A stretch of 64,000 nt of DNA from Rhodoferax sp. PAMC 29310 (GCF_017948265.1 NZ_CP072852.1:2480001-2544000), one strand, 5' to 3'. Positions 1 through 11,267 are shown, numbered from the stretch's first letter. Translations and numbers: made by a program. The notes: generated from the sequence alone by a model not told the origin.

Positions 1-780
1 AAAGGCCTGCGCAGTGTTGTCAATGAAGGGCGTCAACTCGGCCTGCACGCCCGCGCGGGCGTAATTGGCCCGCAGCGCATCAATCTGTTTGGCGCCACTT
101 TGGTGAATCACGATGGGTCGCTCGCTCTCTGGAATAAGCGCCAAGGCTTGCGGCACCACCTCATTCAAGATGCGAGCACCCAAACTGCCGCCCACCACCA
201 ACACGCGCAAGGGGCCGCTGCGCCCTGCAAAGCGCGTCACTGGGTCGGGCACGGCCAAAAACGATTGCCGCAAGGGGTTGCCCACCCAGTGACCTTTTTT
301 GAACACCTGAGGAAAGGCTGTAAAAATGCGGTCGGCCACGCCTGCCAACACTCTATTGGCCATGCCTGCGACCGAGTTCTGCTCGTGTAGCACCAAGGGC
401 TTGCCCAACAAGACGCTCATCATGCCGGCCGGAAAGGTGATGTAGCCACCCAGGCCCAGCACCACATCGGGCTTGACCCGGCGAACGACCTGGATGCTTT
501 GCCAGAAGGCGCGCAGCAAGCGCAGCGGCAGCATCACCAGTGTTTTCACACCTTTGCCACGCACACCCGAGAAATCAAGCGACTCAAAGGGAATGCCATG
601 GGGCGGAATCAACTGGCTTTCCATGCTGGGGTGCTCGGCGGTGCCGGTGCCGCCCAACCAGTGCACGCGCCAGCCGCGCTCGATCAGGGCTTGCGCCACG
701 GCCAGCCCTGGAAAAATGTGGCCGCCCGTGCCCCCGGCCATGACCAGAGCGCAGCGTTGACGGGTGTTGGCAGCAGTCAT
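1..780 (-). CDS. murG: MurG, UDP-GlcNAc:lipid I N-acetylglucosaminyltransferase (partial, 3' end outside window)
   Basis: This is the last membrane-associated step of peptidoglycan precursor synthesis, in which GlcNAc is added to lipid I to give lipid II at the inner face of the membrane. The reading frame starts with ATG at 778-780 and stays open to the window edge, so about 260 codons are visible of a usual 350-360. The glycine-rich acceptor loop [10 protein letters not shown] lies at about residues 15-25, and GGSLGA opens the second Rossmann domain near residue 198. The missing part is the C-terminal UDP-GlcNAc half. The start overlaps the ftsW stop by four bases, so the two are translationally coupled in the dcw operon. 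Confidence 0.96.
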   Translation of the reverse strand, partial: MTAANTRQRCALVMAGGTGGHIFPGLAVAQALIERGWRVHWLGGTGTAEHPSMESQLIPPHGIPFESLDFSGVRGKGVKTLVMLPLRLLRAFWQSIQVVRRVKPDVVLGLGGYITFPAGMMSVLLGKPLVLHEQNSVAGMANRVLAGVADRIFTAFPQVFKKGHWVGNPLRQSFLAVPDPVTRFAGRSGPLRVLVVGGSLGARILNEVVPQALALIPESERPIVIHQSGAKQIDALRANYARAGVQAELTPFIDNTAQAF

Positions 781-2033
781 ACGCGGCCTCCATGCATCAT
801 GGAGCGGCTCTCATAGTCAATGCGCAGCACCACGGCAATCGCAATCAGATTGACCAAAATGGCCGAGCCTCCGTAGCTCATGAGCGGCAAAGTCAGGCCC
901 TTGGTGGGCAAGGCGCCCAGGTTCACACCCATGTTGATGAAGGCCTGAAAACCCATCCAGATGCCCACGCCCTGAGCAACCAGGCCCGCAAACACGCGGT
1001 CCAGCGCGATGGCTTGGCGACCAATGTGTATCAGGCGGCGGGTCATCCAGAAGAACAGTCCAATCACGCAGACCACCCCCACCAGGCCGAACTCCTCGCC
1101 AATCACGGCCAGCAAAAAGTCGGTATGGGCCTCCGGCAACCAATGCAGCTTTTCAATGCTGCCACCCAGGCCGACGCCAAAAATCTCACCCCGCCCGATG
1201 GCAATCAGGGAGTGGGTGAGCTGATAACCCTTGGCGAGTGCGTTGGCCTCACTCCAGGGGTCCAGATAGGCAAAAATGCGTTCACGCCGCCAATCGCTCA
1301 TGGCAATCATCAAGCCAAAGGCCACCAAAAGGATGGTGGCGATCAGGAAAAACATGCGGGCATTCACGCCGCCGAGAAACAAAATCCCCATGGCGATCAC
1401 GGCAATCACCATAAACGCACCCATATCAGGCTCGGCCAGCAACAACACGCCAACTACCGCCACCGCCGCGCCCATGGGCAACACGGCGCGGAAGAAGCGC
1501 TCCTTCACGTCCATCTTGCGCACCATGTAGTCAGCGGCGTACAGCAGCACCGTGAACTTGGCCAACTCCGAGGGTTGAAAGCTCAACGGCCCCACTGAAA
1601 TCCAGCGACGCGCACCGTAAACCACCTTGCCCACATGCGGCACCAGCACCAGCGCCAGCAACACCAGCGAGAGAATGAACAAACCCCGGGCCGACTTTTC
1701 CCAAGTGGCCACCGGCACCTGAAAGGCCAACAATGCCGCCACAAAGGCAATCACCAGCCAGGCTGCATGGCGAACCAAAAAGTAGGTGTGGGTGTAGCGC
1801 GCAAAACGGGGGTTCTCCGGCATGGCAATTGAGGCCGAATAGACCATCACCAAGCCCCAGGCCAGCAAGGCCACAGTGACCCAGACCAAGGGTTGGTCGA
1901 AGCCGGTGTTGCCCGAGGGCACACTGCCCGTCGAGGCGCGGCGACTCATGCCAAGGCGCACCGGCAAAACGTCGCCGGCAGGCGTCGTCAGACTGGAAAA
2001 CCAGGTGGAAATTCGACTGGCGACGCCACTCAT
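777..2033 (-). CDS. ftsW: FtsW, septal peptidoglycan glycosyltransferase (SEDS family)
   Basis: A polytopic membrane protein of 418 residues that polymerises lipid II at the division septum together with FtsI. An N-terminal cytoplasmic stretch of about 45 residues is followed by about ten membrane segments. The SEDS hallmark region is clear: a [13 protein letters not shown] loop and [15 protein letters not shown] near residues 275-310. It lies between murD and murG, and its ATG overlaps the murD stop (ATGA). The family is the divisome SEDS type rather than RodA because of its place in the dcw cluster. Confidence 0.96.
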   Translation of the reverse strand: MSGVASRISTWFSSLTTPAGDVLPVRLGMSRRASTGSVPSGNTGFDQPLVWVTVALLAWGLVMVYSASIAMPENPRFARYTHTYFLVRHAAWLVIAFVAALLAFQVPVATWEKSARGLFILSLVLLALVLVPHVGKVVYGARRWISVGPLSFQPSELAKFTVLLYAADYMVRKMDVKERFFRAVLPMGAAVAVVGVLLLAEPDMGAFMVIAVIAMGILFLGGVNARMFFLIATILLVAFGLMIAMSDWRRERIFAYLDPWSEANALAKGYQLTHSLIAIGRGEIFGVGLGGSIEKLHWLPEAHTDFLLAVIGEEFGLVGVVCVIGLFFWMTRRLIHIGRQAIALDRVFAGLVAQGVGIWMGFQAFINMGVNLGALPTKGLTLPLMSYGGSAILVNLIAIAVVLRIDYESRSMMHGGRV

Positions 2034-3547
2034 ACCGCGCCCTCCAGTTCTACCCCGGCGGCACTTGCCAAATCGACCACCGCCTGTACAAACACCTCTG
2101 CCCGGTGCTCGTAGTTGTCAAACATGTCAAAGCTGGCGCAGGCCGGCGACATCAGCACAGCGTCTCCCGCATGGGCCTGACCGTTGGCGAGCACCACGGC
2201 GTCGCCCATGGACTCAGCCAGCATCAGGGGAACGCCGCTGTCCTCGAGCACCGCACGAATCAGTGGTGCATCGCGACCAATCAAAACCACGGCGCGCGCA
2301 TGGCGAGTCACAGGCTCAGTCAATGGCGAGAAGTCTTGTCCCTTGCCCTCGCCGCCCAGAATAATCACCACCTTGCGGTCGGCGCCCAGGCCATTCAAGG
2401 CGGCCACGGTGGCACCGACGTTGGTGCCTTTGCTGTCGTCAAAAAACTCGACCTCGTTGACCATGCCTATGGGTTCGACCCGGTGACGCTCACCCCGGTA
2501 CTCCCGCAGGCCATACAGCACAGGGCCCAACGCACAGCCAGCGGAGCAGGTCAAGGCTAAAGCGGCCAGGGCGTTGATGGCGTTGTGCCGGCCCCGAATC
2601 CGCAGAGCGTCGGCAGGCATCAGGCGCTGGATGTGAATCTCTTCCTCTTCACCTTTGCGTTTTTTCCGGGTCTCATCCGCTTCCAGGGCGCGCACCAGCC
2701 ACACCATGCCGTTGACTTCTTCGATGCCAAAGTCTCCCGGGCGCTGGGGCATGTCGCCACCAAACGTGACATGGGAACGCACGACGGGGCGCTGCAACTT
2801 GACCCGCAGGGGCTTGGGCAACAAGCCCATCACCACCGGGTCATCACGATTCAACACCATCAGCGACTGTTGCCCAAAAATGCGGGCCTTGGCCTGCACA
2901 TAACCGGCCATGCTGCCGTGCCAGTCCAGATGATCTTGGGTGATGTTGAGGACGGTGGCGGCGCTGGGCTCAAAGTTGGCTTCACCGTCGAGTTGGAAGC
3001 TTGACAGCTCCAGCACCCAGACTTCGGGCAATGCATCTGTCTCCAATTGCGCAGACAAGGTGTCGAGCAACGAGGGACCAATGTTGCCGGCCACCGCAAC
3101 AGTTTTTCCGGCGCGTTGAACCAGTTGACCGCTGAGCGATGTCACAGTCGTTTTGCCGTTGGTACCGGTGACGGCCAACACCTGGGGCGCGTAGCCTTGG
3201 GACCTATTCAGGTCAAGCAGAGCCTGTGAAAACAAGCCTAATTCGCCGCTGATCCACAGCCCCAGAGCGGGAGCTGATTCCAAAACAATAGCAAGATCGC
3301 TCGGCGCCAAACCTGGGCTGCGAAACACCGCCCGGATGTCGGTGCCGTCCACCATGGCCGCATTAAACGGGCCGCTCACAAACCGGGCCGCTGGAAGGTC
3401 GCGCTGCAAGGCGGCCAACTGAGGCGGGTTGGCCCTTGTATCCGCCACGGTCACCTGCGCGCCCGAGCGCGCACACCAACGCGCCATCGCCAGGCCGGAT
3501 GCACCCAAGCCCAGAATGAGAACGTGTTGATCGTGAAGTCGATTCAT
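2030..3547 (-). CDS. murD: MurD, UDP-MurNAc-L-alanine:D-glutamate ligase
   Basis: A cytoplasmic Mur ligase that adds D-Glu to UDP-MurNAc-Ala. The N-terminal dinucleotide-like fold shows LGLGASG, the ATP loop reads GTNGKTT near residue 140, and the C-terminal ligase domain follows. At 505 residues it is clearly longer than the E. coli enzyme (about 438). Part of the excess is a highly charged insert around residues 289-304 ([14 protein letters not shown]) between the central strands. The ATG at 3545-3547 lies seven bases after the mraY stop. A possible degenerate trace of the 54-bp repeat near 3250-3293 is too weak to claim. Confidence 0.96.
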   Translation of the reverse strand: MNRLHDQHVLILGLGASGLAMARWCARSGAQVTVADTRANPPQLAALQRDLPAARFVSGPFNAAMVDGTDIRAVFRSPGLAPSDLAIVLESAPALGLWISGELGLFSQALLDLNRSQGYAPQVLAVTGTNGKTTVTSLSGQLVQRAGKTVAVAGNIGPSLLDTLSAQLETDALPEVWVLELSSFQLDGEANFEPSAATVLNITQDHLDWHGSMAGYVQAKARIFGQQSLMVLNRDDPVVMGLLPKPLRVKLQRPVVRSHVTFGGDMPQRPGDFGIEEVNGMVWLVRALEADETRKKRKGEEEEIHIQRLMPADALRIRGRHNAINALAALALTCSAGCALGPVLYGLREYRGERHRVEPIGMVNEVEFFDDSKGTNVGATVAALNGLGADRKVVIILGGEGKGQDFSPLTEPVTRHARAVVLIGRDAPLIRAVLEDSGVPLMLAESMGDAVVLANGQAHAGDAVLMSPACASFDMFDNYEHRAEVFVQAVVDLASAAGVELEGAV

Positions 3548-3554
3548 GCCCGGC

Positions 3555-4733
3555 TTACCTTAGCTTAAGGGTGGACAAGCCCACCAGACACAGCAGAATG
3601 GTGATGATCCAGAAACGGACCACCACCTGAGTTTCTTTCCAGCCACTTTTCTCAAAGTGGTGGTGCAAAGGTGCCATCTTGAGCAAGCGCCGACCCTGCC
3701 CATAGCGCTTTTTGGTGAACTTGAACCAGCTGACCTGCAGCATCACCGACAGGGCCTCGACGACAAAAATGCCGCCCATGATGGCCAACACAATTTCCTG
3801 ACGAACGATCACCGCCACCGTGCCCAAGGCGCCGCCTAGTGCCAGCGCCCCCACATCGCCCATAAACACTTGGGCCGGGTGGGTGTTGAACCACAAAAAG
3901 GCCAACCCGGCACCCGCCATGGCGGAGCAGAAGATCAGCAGTTCACCTGCCCCTGCAATGTGGGGCAGAAAGAGATATCGGGAGAACACAGAACTGCCCG
4001 TCACATAGGCAAACAGGCCCAAGGCCGCCCCCACCAACACCACGGGCATGATGGCCAAACCGTCCAGGCCGTCCGTCAGGTTCACCGCATTGCTCGATCC
4101 GACAATGACCAGGTAGGTCAGGATCACAAAGCCCAGCACGCCCAGCGGGTAGCTGATTTCCTTGAAGAACGGCACCAGCAGGCCGGCTTTGGATGGCAAT
4201 GTCATGTCAAAGCCGGATTGAATCCAGGCCAAGAACAATTCCAGCACGCGTCCGTTCGAACTCTCGGAAATGCTGAAAGCCAAATACAAAGCTGCCACCA
4301 GACCAATCACCGACTGCCAAAGGTACTTTTCCCGTGAACGCATGCCCTCGGGATCTTTGTGCACCACTTTGCGCCAGTCATCGACCCAGCCAATGGCGCC
4401 AAACCCCAAGGTCACCAGCAGAACGATCCAGACAAAACGGTTGCTCAGGTCAACCCACAAGAGTGTGGAAATCGCGATGCAAAGCAGAATCAGCACGCCG
4501 CCCATGGTGGGGGTGCCGCTTTTGCTCAAATGGGACTCCATGCCGTAGCCGCGCACGGGTTGACCAATTTTGAGTTCTGCCAGACGGCGAATCACGAACG
4601 GTCCGGCAATCAAGCCCATCAACAGGGCCGTCAAGGCGGCCATGAGGGCGCGAAAGGTCTGGTACTGAAACACCCGCATAAAGCCGAACTCGGCATCGAT
4701 GGACTGCAACCATTGCGCCAAACTCAGCAACAT
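3555..4733 (-). CDS. mraY: MraY, phospho-N-acetylmuramoyl-pentapeptide transferase
   Basis: An integral membrane enzyme of 392 residues that transfers phospho-MurNAc-pentapeptide to undecaprenyl phosphate, giving lipid I. Multiple membrane helices are evident. Family signatures include [10 protein letters not shown] near residue 71, [10 protein letters not shown] in the middle, and a C-terminal [11 protein letters not shown] segment (catalytic-site His cluster). It is longer than E. coli MraY (360), with extra residues mainly in the loop around residues 155-185. Its ATG lies within the last codons of murF (10-base overlap), consistent with coupled translation. Confidence 0.96.
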   Translation of the reverse strand: MLLSLAQWLQSIDAEFGFMRVFQYQTFRALMAALTALLMGLIAGPFVIRRLAELKIGQPVRGYGMESHLSKSGTPTMGGVLILLCIAISTLLWVDLSNRFVWIVLLVTLGFGAIGWVDDWRKVVHKDPEGMRSREKYLWQSVIGLVAALYLAFSISESSNGRVLELFLAWIQSGFDMTLPSKAGLLVPFFKEISYPLGVLGFVILTYLVIVGSSNAVNLTDGLDGLAIMPVVLVGAALGLFAYVTGSSVFSRYLFLPHIAGAGELLIFCSAMAGAGLAFLWFNTHPAQVFMGDVGALALGGALGTVAVIVRQEIVLAIMGGIFVVEALSVMLQVSWFKFTKKRYGQGRRLLKMAPLHHHFEKSGWKETQVVVRFWIITILLCLVGLSTLKLR

Positions 4734-6184
4734 GGCGTGTTCCCGGCGGTGGATGGGACGGACATACGCGTGGTTTCCTTGTCAGTTGGCAGATGGGCAC
4801 TCACGGTCGCAACGACTCGCTCCATCTTCATGAAGCGCGAGCCCTTGACCAACACACTGGCGGTGGCGGGCAACTCGGCAATCACTGCGGTTTGCAGCAA
4901 CTCCATGGATTCAAAATGGCGCGCCGTGGCGCCAAAGGGCGCGACGGCAGCGATAGATAGCTCACCCAAGGCGAACAGCATCTCAATGCCGCGTTGCTGG
5001 GCCAATGCCCCGGCTTCGGCGTGAAATTGAGGCCCCTGGTCGCCAACCTCGCCCATGTCACCCAACACCAGCAGGCGGGGGCCGGGCAAGCCTGCCAATA
5101 CATCAATGGCAGCCGCCACCGAGTCTGGATTGGCGTTGTAGGTGTCGTCAATCAGCGTGATGTCACGATTGCCACAGGGCAACACCATGGCACGGGATCG
5201 GCCTTTGACGGGTTCGAAATCCGACAAGCCCTGCTGAATGCAAGCAACGGGCACACCCGCCGCCAACGCACAGGCCGTGGCCGCGAGTGAGTTTCTGACG
5301 TTGTGCAATCCGGCAATGTGCAAGCCATAGCGAGCCACGCCAACCGGCGTTTCCGTGGTGACTTGCCACGCGTCGCCAGCCCATTGGGCTTGAGAGGCGT
5401 AAACGCTGGCCGGGTCTGCCGCACCAAATGAAGTCACAGAGCGAGCGCCGGCTTTGTCGGCCCACAGCGGGGTATAGGGTTCGTCGGCAGGAAACACCGC
5501 GTGGCCCGATGCAGCCAGGGCATCGATCACGGCGCCGTTTTCCTGAGCCGCAGCCTCAACCGTGGCCATGAACTCCAGATGCTCACGCTGTGCGTTGTTG
5601 ACCAAAGCCACGGTGGGTTGGGCGATAGCGGCCAAAGTGGCGATTTCGCCGGGATGGTTCATGCCCAGTTCAACCACGGCAATTGCATGGCGAGCGCGCA
5701 GGCGAAGCACCGTCAAGGGCACACCAATGTCGTTGTTCAAATTGCCCTGCGTCGCCAAACAAGCCTCGGGTTTGAAGGCCTTTAGGATGGCCGCAATCAT
5801 TTGGGTGACCGTGGTCTTGCCGTTGCTGCCGGTCACGGCAATCAGCGGCAAGGTGAACTGCGCCCGCCACTGCGTGGCCAACACGCCCAGCGCCAGCTTG
5901 GCGTCCGGCACCACCAGGCCCGGCAGACCGGCATCGATCAGGCGCGCGTCGGCCTCTCCTTGACACAGGGCCGCCACCGCACCGCGTGCTTTGGCCTCGG
6001 CCAAAAAATCGTTGGCGTCAAAGCGCTCACCGCGCAACGCCACAAAAAGATCTCCCGGCTCAATGGTCCGGGTGTCGGTGTGCACACGCCGAATAGTCAC
6101 GGCGGAGGCATCTGTGTCGTGCGCCACCAAGCGGGCGCCTCCCAGCCAATCCATCACCTGTTGCAAATTCATCATGTCATGCAT
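4724..6184 (-). CDS. murF: MurF, UDP-MurNAc-tripeptide:D-Ala-D-Ala ligase
   Basis: Adds D-Ala-D-Ala to complete the pentapeptide precursor in the cytoplasm. The ATP-binding loop reads [10 protein letters not shown] and the central domain carries the family [10 protein letters not shown] motif. The frame opens upstream with a TTG at 6202, but the ATG at 6182-6184 is preferred. It gives about 486 residues and overlaps the murE stop by eight bases; an alternative ATG lies three codons further in. Part of the dcw operon between murE and mraY. Confidence 0.95.
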   Translation of the reverse strand: MHDMMNLQQVMDWLGGARLVAHDTDASAVTIRRVHTDTRTIEPGDLFVALRGERFDANDFLAEAKARGAVAALCQGEADARLIDAGLPGLVVPDAKLALGVLATQWRAQFTLPLIAVTGSNGKTTVTQMIAAILKAFKPEACLATQGNLNNDIGVPLTVLRLRARHAIAVVELGMNHPGEIATLAAIAQPTVALVNNAQREHLEFMATVEAAAQENGAVIDALAASGHAVFPADEPYTPLWADKAGARSVTSFGAADPASVYASQAQWAGDAWQVTTETPVGVARYGLHIAGLHNVRNSLAATACALAAGVPVACIQQGLSDFEPVKGRSRAMVLPCGNRDITLIDDTYNANPDSVAAAIDVLAGLPGPRLLVLGDMGEVGDQGPQFHAEAGALAQQRGIEMLFALGELSIAAVAPFGATARHFESMELLQTAVIAELPATASVLVKGSRFMKMERVVATVSAHLPTDKETTRMSVPSTAGNTPCC

Positions 6185-7745
6185 GGCGTGACTCCGCCTC
6201 AACCTGAGGTGCGATCCAGACCGAAAGGGCGTGGCGCACCTGCGTCAGATCAGAGAAGGGCAAACGGGCTCCCGCCACCTCCTGGTAGTCCTCATGGCCT
6301 TTGCCTGCAATCAGCAACACATCCTCGGGGGCCGCGTGGCTGACCGCATGGGCAATCGCCTCAGCGCGGTCTGGCAACACGGTCAGAGAGTGGTGACCGC
6401 TCAAACCCAACAAAATCTGACTGATGATGGTCTCGGGCTTTTCGTTGCGGGGGTTGTCACTGGTGACCACCACATGGTCAGCATGACGACCTGCCATGGC
6501 GCCAATCAAGGGGCGCTTGCCGGCATCACGGTTGCCGCCACAGCCCAACAGACACCACAACCGGCCTCCACGTTGCAGCGCGAGTGGGCGAAGGGCCTCC
6601 AGCGCTTTGCCCACGGCGTCAGGCGTGTGGGCGTAGTCCACCACCGCCAGGGGTTGATTCACACCACCCACGCATTCCATGCGCCCGGGAACCGGGCTCA
6701 AGTCGCCGCACACATCAGCCGCAGCGGCCAGCGGGACACCCAGCGAGCGCATCGCACCAATCACGCCCAGCAAGTTGGCCAAGTTGTAAGTCCCTATGAG
6801 TCGGGTCTGCAAGGCATGGCTCTCGCGTACGCCGTCTGCCAGCGTCTCGATCAAAGTAAAGCGCAGCCCTTGGGCGTCGTAGCTGATGTGGTCAGCCTGC
6901 AAGCGTGCCGGGCCCGCACAGGATGTGGTCCAGATCTGCGGGAGCTTGCCCACCAGGGCTGCCGCCAATTCAGCACCCTGAACATCGTCAACATTGATCA
7001 CCGCCGCTTGCAGGCCCGGCCAGACGAAGAGTTGGGCCTTGGCCTGCCAGTAGGCCGCCATGGTGCCGTGGTAATCCAAGTGGTCCTGCGTGAAATTGGT
7101 GAAGATGGCGGTGTGAATCCGGGTGCCGTCCAGGCGACGTTCTTCAATGCCGATGGATGACGCCTCAATGGCGCAGGCTTGCACGCCATTTTGCAAAAAC
7201 TGGTTGAAGTGGTATTGCAGCAACACGGGGTCGGGCGTCGTCATGCCGGTGCTCAACAGGGCCGGTGCAGCGCCTGGTGCGTCAACGGCTGAACGGCCAG
7301 GCTGAGGCGGGCGACCAATACCCAAAGTACCCACTAATCCGCAGGGAATCCGCGCAGACTGCTTCACATTTGATAGCGCCTGCGCCAACCACCAGGCCAC
7401 GGACGTTTTACCGTTGGTTCCGGTGACGGCCACCACTGTTAACCGTTCTGACGGCTGGGAAAAATAGGTGGCAGCAACGGGGCCGCTGGCCGCCTTGAGC
7501 TGACCGAAGCTTGCGACTCTTTCGTCTTCAAATTTGAAGCTGGTGACACCTTCATGTTCCACAAGACAAGCGGCAGCACCGCGCGCCAAGGCGCCGGCCA
7601 CATGCTCGCGCGCATCGGTCGCGGCACCCGGCCAGGCAATGAAGCCGTCACCCGGCTGAACTTGCCGGTTGTCGGTCTGCAGAGTGCCCGTCACGCGGCT
7701 GCTCAGCCATTGAGCTGCTTCTGAGGGAGTGTGTAGCTGTCGCAT
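6177..7745 (-). CDS. murE: MurE, UDP-MurNAc-dipeptide:meso-diaminopimelate ligase
   Basis: A Mur ligase of 522 residues. The DNPRNE sequence in the C-terminal third is the known signature for adding meso-diaminopimelate rather than lysine, consistent with dapF in this window. The ATP loop GTNGKTSVAWW lies near residue 109. The ATG shares one base with the ftsI stop (TAATG). Residues about 124-141 are encoded by copy G of the 54-bp repeat, just after the ATP-loop helix, where other MurE proteins are a few residues shorter (recalled, not aligned). Confidence 0.96.
   Translation of the reverse strand: MRQLHTPSEAAQWLSSRVTGTLQTDNRQVQPGDGFIAWPGAATDAREHVAGALARGAAACLVEHEGVTSFKFEDERVASFGQLKAASGPVAATYFSQPSERLTVVAVTGTNGKTSVAWWLAQALSNVKQSARIPCGLVGTLGIGRPPQPGRSAVDAPGAAPALLSTGMTTPDPVLLQYHFNQFLQNGVQACAIEASSIGIEERRLDGTRIHTAIFTNFTQDHLDYHGTMAAYWQAKAQLFVWPGLQAAVINVDDVQGAELAAALVGKLPQIWTTSCAGPARLQADHISYDAQGLRFTLIETLADGVRESHALQTRLIGTYNLANLLGVIGAMRSLGVPLAAAADVCGDLSPVPGRMECVGGVNQPLAVVDYAHTPDAVGKALEALRPLALQRGGRLWCLLGCGGNRDAGKRPLIGAMAGRHADHVVVTSDNPRNEKPETIISQILLGLSGHHSLTVLPDRAEAIAHAVSHAAPEDVLLIAGKGHEDYQEVAGARLPFSDLTQVRHALSVWIAPQVEAESRHA
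7324..7377 (-). repeat. 54-bp palindromic repeat, copy G (inside murE)
   Basis: Minus orientation, sense to murE. Starts GCTATCAAATGTGAAGCA, then GTCTGCGC. Aligns without gaps to copy C (first eight bases of the right block identical) and encodes about residues 124-141. Confidence 0.6.
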
Positions 7746-9478
7746 TAGAAGCTTTCCTCGACGGCTTCCGCAACGATTTGGGGTTTGACTGAGATGTCTG
7801 GTTGAACGCCCAGCATGCGAAGCGTCTGCTGCACGGTGTCACTGAACACCGGCGCCGCCACCAATCCCCCAAAGTACTTGCCATTGTTCGGCTCATCGAT
7901 GATGACGGCTACCACAATGCGCGGATTCTCGATCGGCGCAATGCCGACAAAGAAGCCGCGGTATTTTTTGTCAGCGTAACCACGCCCTTCCTGCTTGTGC
8001 GCCGTGCCGGTTTTTCCGCCCACGGAGTAACCCATGGTTTGCGCCAGCGGTGCCGTACCGCCTGGCCCAGCCACCATGTGCAACATATTGCGCACCGCGC
8101 TGGCATTGGCCGCGGACATGACGGGGACGCCCTCGACCCGTTCCGGTGACTTGATCATGGTGACCGGCACCAAGTCGCCGTCTCGCGCGAATACGGTGTA
8201 GGCATGGGCCAACTGAAACAGGCTGGCAGACAGTCCATAGCCATAGCTCATCGTGGCCTGCTCAATCGGTTTCCAGGTTTTGTAGGCCCGCAAACGACCG
8301 CTGACAGCGCCGGGAAACGGCACGTCCGGCTTTTGCCCAAACCCGACCTTGGTGTACATCTCCCACATGTCGCGGGGCTGCATTTGCATCGCAATCTTGA
8401 CCGTGCCAACATTGCTCGACTTCTGAATCACTTCGTTGACCGTCAGAATGCCTTGCGGATGCGAGTCGCTGATAGTGGAGTTGCCAATGCTGATGCGTCC
8501 GGGTGCGGTTTGAATAGCCGTCGTGGGAGTCACCAGGCCTTTTTCCAGCGCCAAGCCGACAACAAATGGCTTCATCGTTGAGCCCGGCTCAAACGTATCC
8601 GTCAGGGCCCGGTTTCTGAGCTGCCCGCCGCTGAGGTTTTCGCGCTTGTCTGGCGCATAGCTGGGGTAATTGGCCAACGCCAACACTTCGCCGGATCGGA
8701 CATCCAGTACCACGACACTGCCTGCCTTGGCCTTCTGCAACAGCACCGCGTCGCGCAGCTTCTGGTAGGCGAAAAATTGAATCTTGCTGTCGATGCTGAG
8801 TTGTAAATCCTTGCCCTCAACCGGTGCCACGGTCTCGCCCACGGCCTCCACCACACGACCCAAACGGTCTTTGATCACGCGACGGGAACCACTGCGCCCC
8901 GCCAACTCCTTGTTGAAGGTCAGCTCCACACCCTCCTGGCCTTTGTCCTCAATATTGGTGAACCCCACGACGTGCGCGACGGCCTCACCTTCTGGGTACT
9001 GCCGCTTGTATTCCTTGCGCTGGTAAATGCCCTTGATGTCGAGTGCGGTGATCTGCTGCGCCACTGACTCATCCACCTGCCGCTTCAGCCAGACAAAAGT
9101 CTTGTCTTCATCGGCCAGTCGCCTGTCCAAATCCGCGGGCGACATCTCCAGCAGTTTGGCCAGCTTGCGCAACCGGACCGCATCGCGTTCGACGTCTTCG
9201 GGAATGGCCCAGATGCTGGGTGCCGGAATACTGGACGCCAGAATCAGTCCGTTGCGGTCCAGCACGCGCCCCCGATTGGCAGGAAGGGTCAGGGTACGAC
9301 CAAAGCGAACCTCTCCCTGGCGTTGAAAGAAATCATTGGCAATGATCTGGATGTAACTCGCCCTGACCGCCAAGGCGAGAAAGCCCAATGCGATGGCCGC
9401 GACAATGAATTTGCTGCGCCACACCGGCGTGCGACTGGCCAGCAAAGGGCTGGAGGTGTAGGCGATGCTGCGGCTCAT
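7745..9478 (-). CDS. ftsI: FtsI (PBP3), septal peptidoglycan transpeptidase
   Basis: A class B penicillin-binding protein of 577 residues that cross-links septal peptidoglycan. It has a short cytoplasmic tail, one membrane anchor near residues 22-42, a dimerisation/pedestal domain, and a transpeptidase domain. All three catalytic motifs are visible: STMK (nucleophile Ser, in EPGSTMKPF), SSN (in KSSNVG) and KTG (in GGKTGTAHK). The start overlaps the ftsL stop by four bases. Partner of FtsW and FtsL in this operon. Confidence 0.97.
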   Translation of the reverse strand: MSRSIAYTSSPLLASRTPVWRSKFIVAAIALGFLALAVRASYIQIIANDFFQRQGEVRFGRTLTLPANRGRVLDRNGLILASSIPAPSIWAIPEDVERDAVRLRKLAKLLEMSPADLDRRLADEDKTFVWLKRQVDESVAQQITALDIKGIYQRKEYKRQYPEGEAVAHVVGFTNIEDKGQEGVELTFNKELAGRSGSRRVIKDRLGRVVEAVGETVAPVEGKDLQLSIDSKIQFFAYQKLRDAVLLQKAKAGSVVVLDVRSGEVLALANYPSYAPDKRENLSGGQLRNRALTDTFEPGSTMKPFVVGLALEKGLVTPTTAIQTAPGRISIGNSTISDSHPQGILTVNEVIQKSSNVGTVKIAMQMQPRDMWEMYTKVGFGQKPDVPFPGAVSGRLRAYKTWKPIEQATMSYGYGLSASLFQLAHAYTVFARDGDLVPVTMIKSPERVEGVPVMSAANASAVRNMLHMVAGPGGTAPLAQTMGYSVGGKTGTAHKQEGRGYADKKYRGFFVGIAPIENPRIVVAVIIDEPNNGKYFGGLVAAPVFSDTVQQTLRMLGVQPDISVKPQIVAEAVEESF

Positions 9479-9807
9479 GGCTTGCGCCCCGCCTCAACGA
9501 TCTGACCAGTGACGGTGTCTTTGACAGCCTCTGGCTGTGGTGCACCTTGATAGCTGACATAGTGGGTGATGGCCGGTGTTGCCGTGCGCATCTGCAGTTT
9601 CGACTTGGCCAGCGCCTCCACCCTCAAAGGCGTGGACTGCTCGCGGTTTTCCACTTGCAGCCGCTCACTGTCCGTCGCGATCCGTCGGGACTCCGAGCGT
9701 GCTTTATCGAGGTCGGAAAACAGTCGACGTGACTCGTACTGCACATTGACCAAGTACAGGGCGCTGGCCAAAACAGCCAGCAACAAGACGAGGTTGACTC
9801 GGATCAC
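9475..9807 (-). CDS. ftsL: FtsL, bitopic cell-division protein
   Basis: A small 110-residue protein with one membrane helix at about residues 5-20 ([18 protein letters not shown]), followed by a coiled-coil-like periplasmic segment rich in R, E, L and S. This is the expected architecture of FtsL, which forms the FtsQLB scaffold. The identity rests on position between rsmH and ftsI as much as on sequence, since the family is poorly conserved. The start codon is GTG at 9805-9807, overlapping the rsmH stop by four bases. Confidence 0.92.
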   Translation of the reverse strand: MIRVNLVLLLAVLASALYLVNVQYESRRLFSDLDKARSESRRIATDSERLQVENREQSTPLRVEALAKSKLQMRTATPAITHYVSYQGAPQPEAVKDTVTGQIVEAGRKP

Positions 9808-10748
9808 GCACCGGTCCTCTGCGCCACACGCATGATGGCACTGCGGGATCGCTTATTGCCAGAAACTTCCGCCACACTGGGCTTCACGCGATCCAGCGCC
9901 TTCAATTGCATCACCTTGGGCTGTGCAAACGGGTTTCGGCGGTCATAGACATCGCGCGAGTGCTTGGCGATGAATTGCTTGACGATGCGATCCTCCAGCG
10001 AGTGAAAGCTGATCACCACCAATCGTCCGCCCGGCGCCAGCACATCCAGACTGGCTTCTAGCGCCTGTTGCAACTCCTCAAGCTCGGCGTTGATGAAAAT
10101 CCGAAAAGCCTGAAATGTGCGCGTTGCAGGGTTCTGGCCCTGCTCGCGGGTTTTGACCGTGTCAGCCACGAGCTGGGCCAGCTCGGTGGTGGTTGAAATT
10201 GGCCCCCGCTCCTGTCGGCGAGCAACAATCGCCTTTGCAATTGGCCCAGCAAACCGTTCTTCACCATAGTCACGTATCACCTCCGCAATTTTGTCAACTT
10301 CAGCATCCACCAACCACTCGGCCACGCTTTCACCGCGCGTCGTGTCCATGCGCATATCCAGTGGGCCTTCAAACCTGAAACTAAACCCCCGATCCGGGTT
10401 GTCAATTTGGGGGGAACTGATGCCCAAATCCAGCAACACTCCAGCCACGCTGGCTTTGGGGAGTTCCCCTAGATGGGAGAACCCCTGGTGGCGAATTGAG
10501 AATCGCTCGTCAGCGATCGTGGCGGCTTCTGCCAATGCATCCAGATCTTTGTCGTAAGCGATCAGCCGCCCCTGGGGCGACAAACGCGACAGAATCAGAC
10601 GGGAGTGTCCGCCACGGCCAAACGTGGCGTCGACGTAGGTCTGCGAAGCCGACTCCAAGTCAGCCGGGGCAGCATCCGGATTGTTGAGTAACGCGTCGGC
10701 AGCTTCATTCAACAAAACGGTGGTGTGTGTCCATGTGGTGTCCACCAT
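9804..10748 (-). CDS. rsmH: RsmH (MraW), 16S rRNA (cytosine1402-N4)-methyltransferase
   Basis: A SAM-dependent methyltransferase that modifies C1402 in the ribosomal decoding centre. Visible signatures are [12 protein letters not shown] near residue 40 (SAM loop), LDLGISSPQ, and [18 protein letters not shown] in the C-terminal part. The ATG at 10746-10748 is preferred over a TTG one codon upstream, giving 314 residues. It follows mraZ by a few bases, the classic start of dcw clusters. Confidence 0.96.
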   Translation of the reverse strand: MVDTTWTHTTVLLNEAADALLNNPDAAPADLESASQTYVDATFGRGGHSRLILSRLSPQGRLIAYDKDLDALAEAATIADERFSIRHQGFSHLGELPKASVAGVLLDLGISSPQIDNPDRGFSFRFEGPLDMRMDTTRGESVAEWLVDAEVDKIAEVIRDYGEERFAGPIAKAIVARRQERGPISTTTELAQLVADTVKTREQGQNPATRTFQAFRIFINAELEELQQALEASLDVLAPGGRLVVISFHSLEDRIVKQFIAKHSRDVYDRRNPFAQPKVMQLKALDRVKPSVAEVSGNKRSRSAIMRVAQRTGA

Positions 10749-10754
10749 CAACCT

Positions 10755-11183
10755 TTAGAAAGAAAAATCTTTAAAGACGTCGGGCATCTCGCCCTGCATC
10801 GCCTTCGCCTCTTGGGCGTCGTACGTGGCCTTGTCCCACAGCTCAAAATGATTCCCCATGCCCAGCAGCACGGTGTCGCGGCTGATGCCTGCGGCCTCTC
10901 GCAATTCAGGGGAGACCAAAATTCGCCCGGTGCCATCCATATCCACATCCATGGCATTGCCCAGAAAGATCCGCTTCCACCACTGGGCCGACATCGGCAG
11001 GGTGGCAATGCGTTCGCGGAACTTCTCCCACTCAGGCCGAGGGAACACCATGAGGCAGCCATGAGGGTGTTTGGTGAGCGTCAATTGACCCGCAGCCGTG
11101 GCGCTCAAGACGTCACGATACCGGGTCGGCACAGACAGCCGACCCTTCGCATCCAGAGTCAATGACGAAGCGCCTTGGAACAC
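10755..11183 (-). CDS. mraZ: MraZ, transcriptional regulator of the dcw cluster
   Basis: A 142-residue AbrB-like double-SpoVT fold protein that in E. coli binds direct repeats upstream of its own gene and controls the operon. The N-terminal [20 protein letters not shown] is a family hallmark, and the second repeat contains [19 protein letters not shown]. The start is a GTG at 11181-11183, with a GGGTGA ribosome binding site about seven bases upstream. The conserved MFQG start supports this choice. First gene of the cluster. Confidence 0.96.
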   Translation of the reverse strand: MFQGASSLTLDAKGRLSVPTRYRDVLSATAAGQLTLTKHPHGCLMVFPRPEWEKFRERIATLPMSAQWWKRIFLGNAMDVDMDGTGRILVSPELREAAGISRDTVLLGMGNHFELWDKATYDAQEAKAMQGEMPDVFKDFSF

Positions 11184-11233
11184 AACAACTCACCCTTTTT
11201 CAATGAAACCGCGGGAGCAAATCTCTACGCGGG

Positions 11234-11267
11234 CACTTTTTACCACTTAATTGCACTTTTTTGCACT
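11234..11267 (-). promoter_or_regulatory. Predicted MraZ operator: four direct repeats at 10-bp period
   Basis: On the minus strand AGTG occurs four times at exact 10-base steps. The plus-strand CACT complements start at 11234, 11244, 11254 and 11264, and each repeat is followed by A/T-rich spacer. The last one overlaps the predicted -10 box of the mraZ promoter. In E. coli MraZ binds TGGGN repeats with the same 10-base period, so this is a good candidate for autorepression. The match in spacing is observed; the function is inferred. Confidence 0.72.

Noticed and set aside
792..1598. Long plus-strand frame of 268 codons opposite ftsW
   Set aside because: Antisense shadow rich in His and Gln with no family similarity; ftsW is clear on the other strand.
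3250..3293. Possible tenth repeat copy in murD (GCTATTGTTTTGG...ATCAGCT)
   Set aside because: The left block is 21 rather than 18 bases and the right block does not keep the spacing; too weak to claim.
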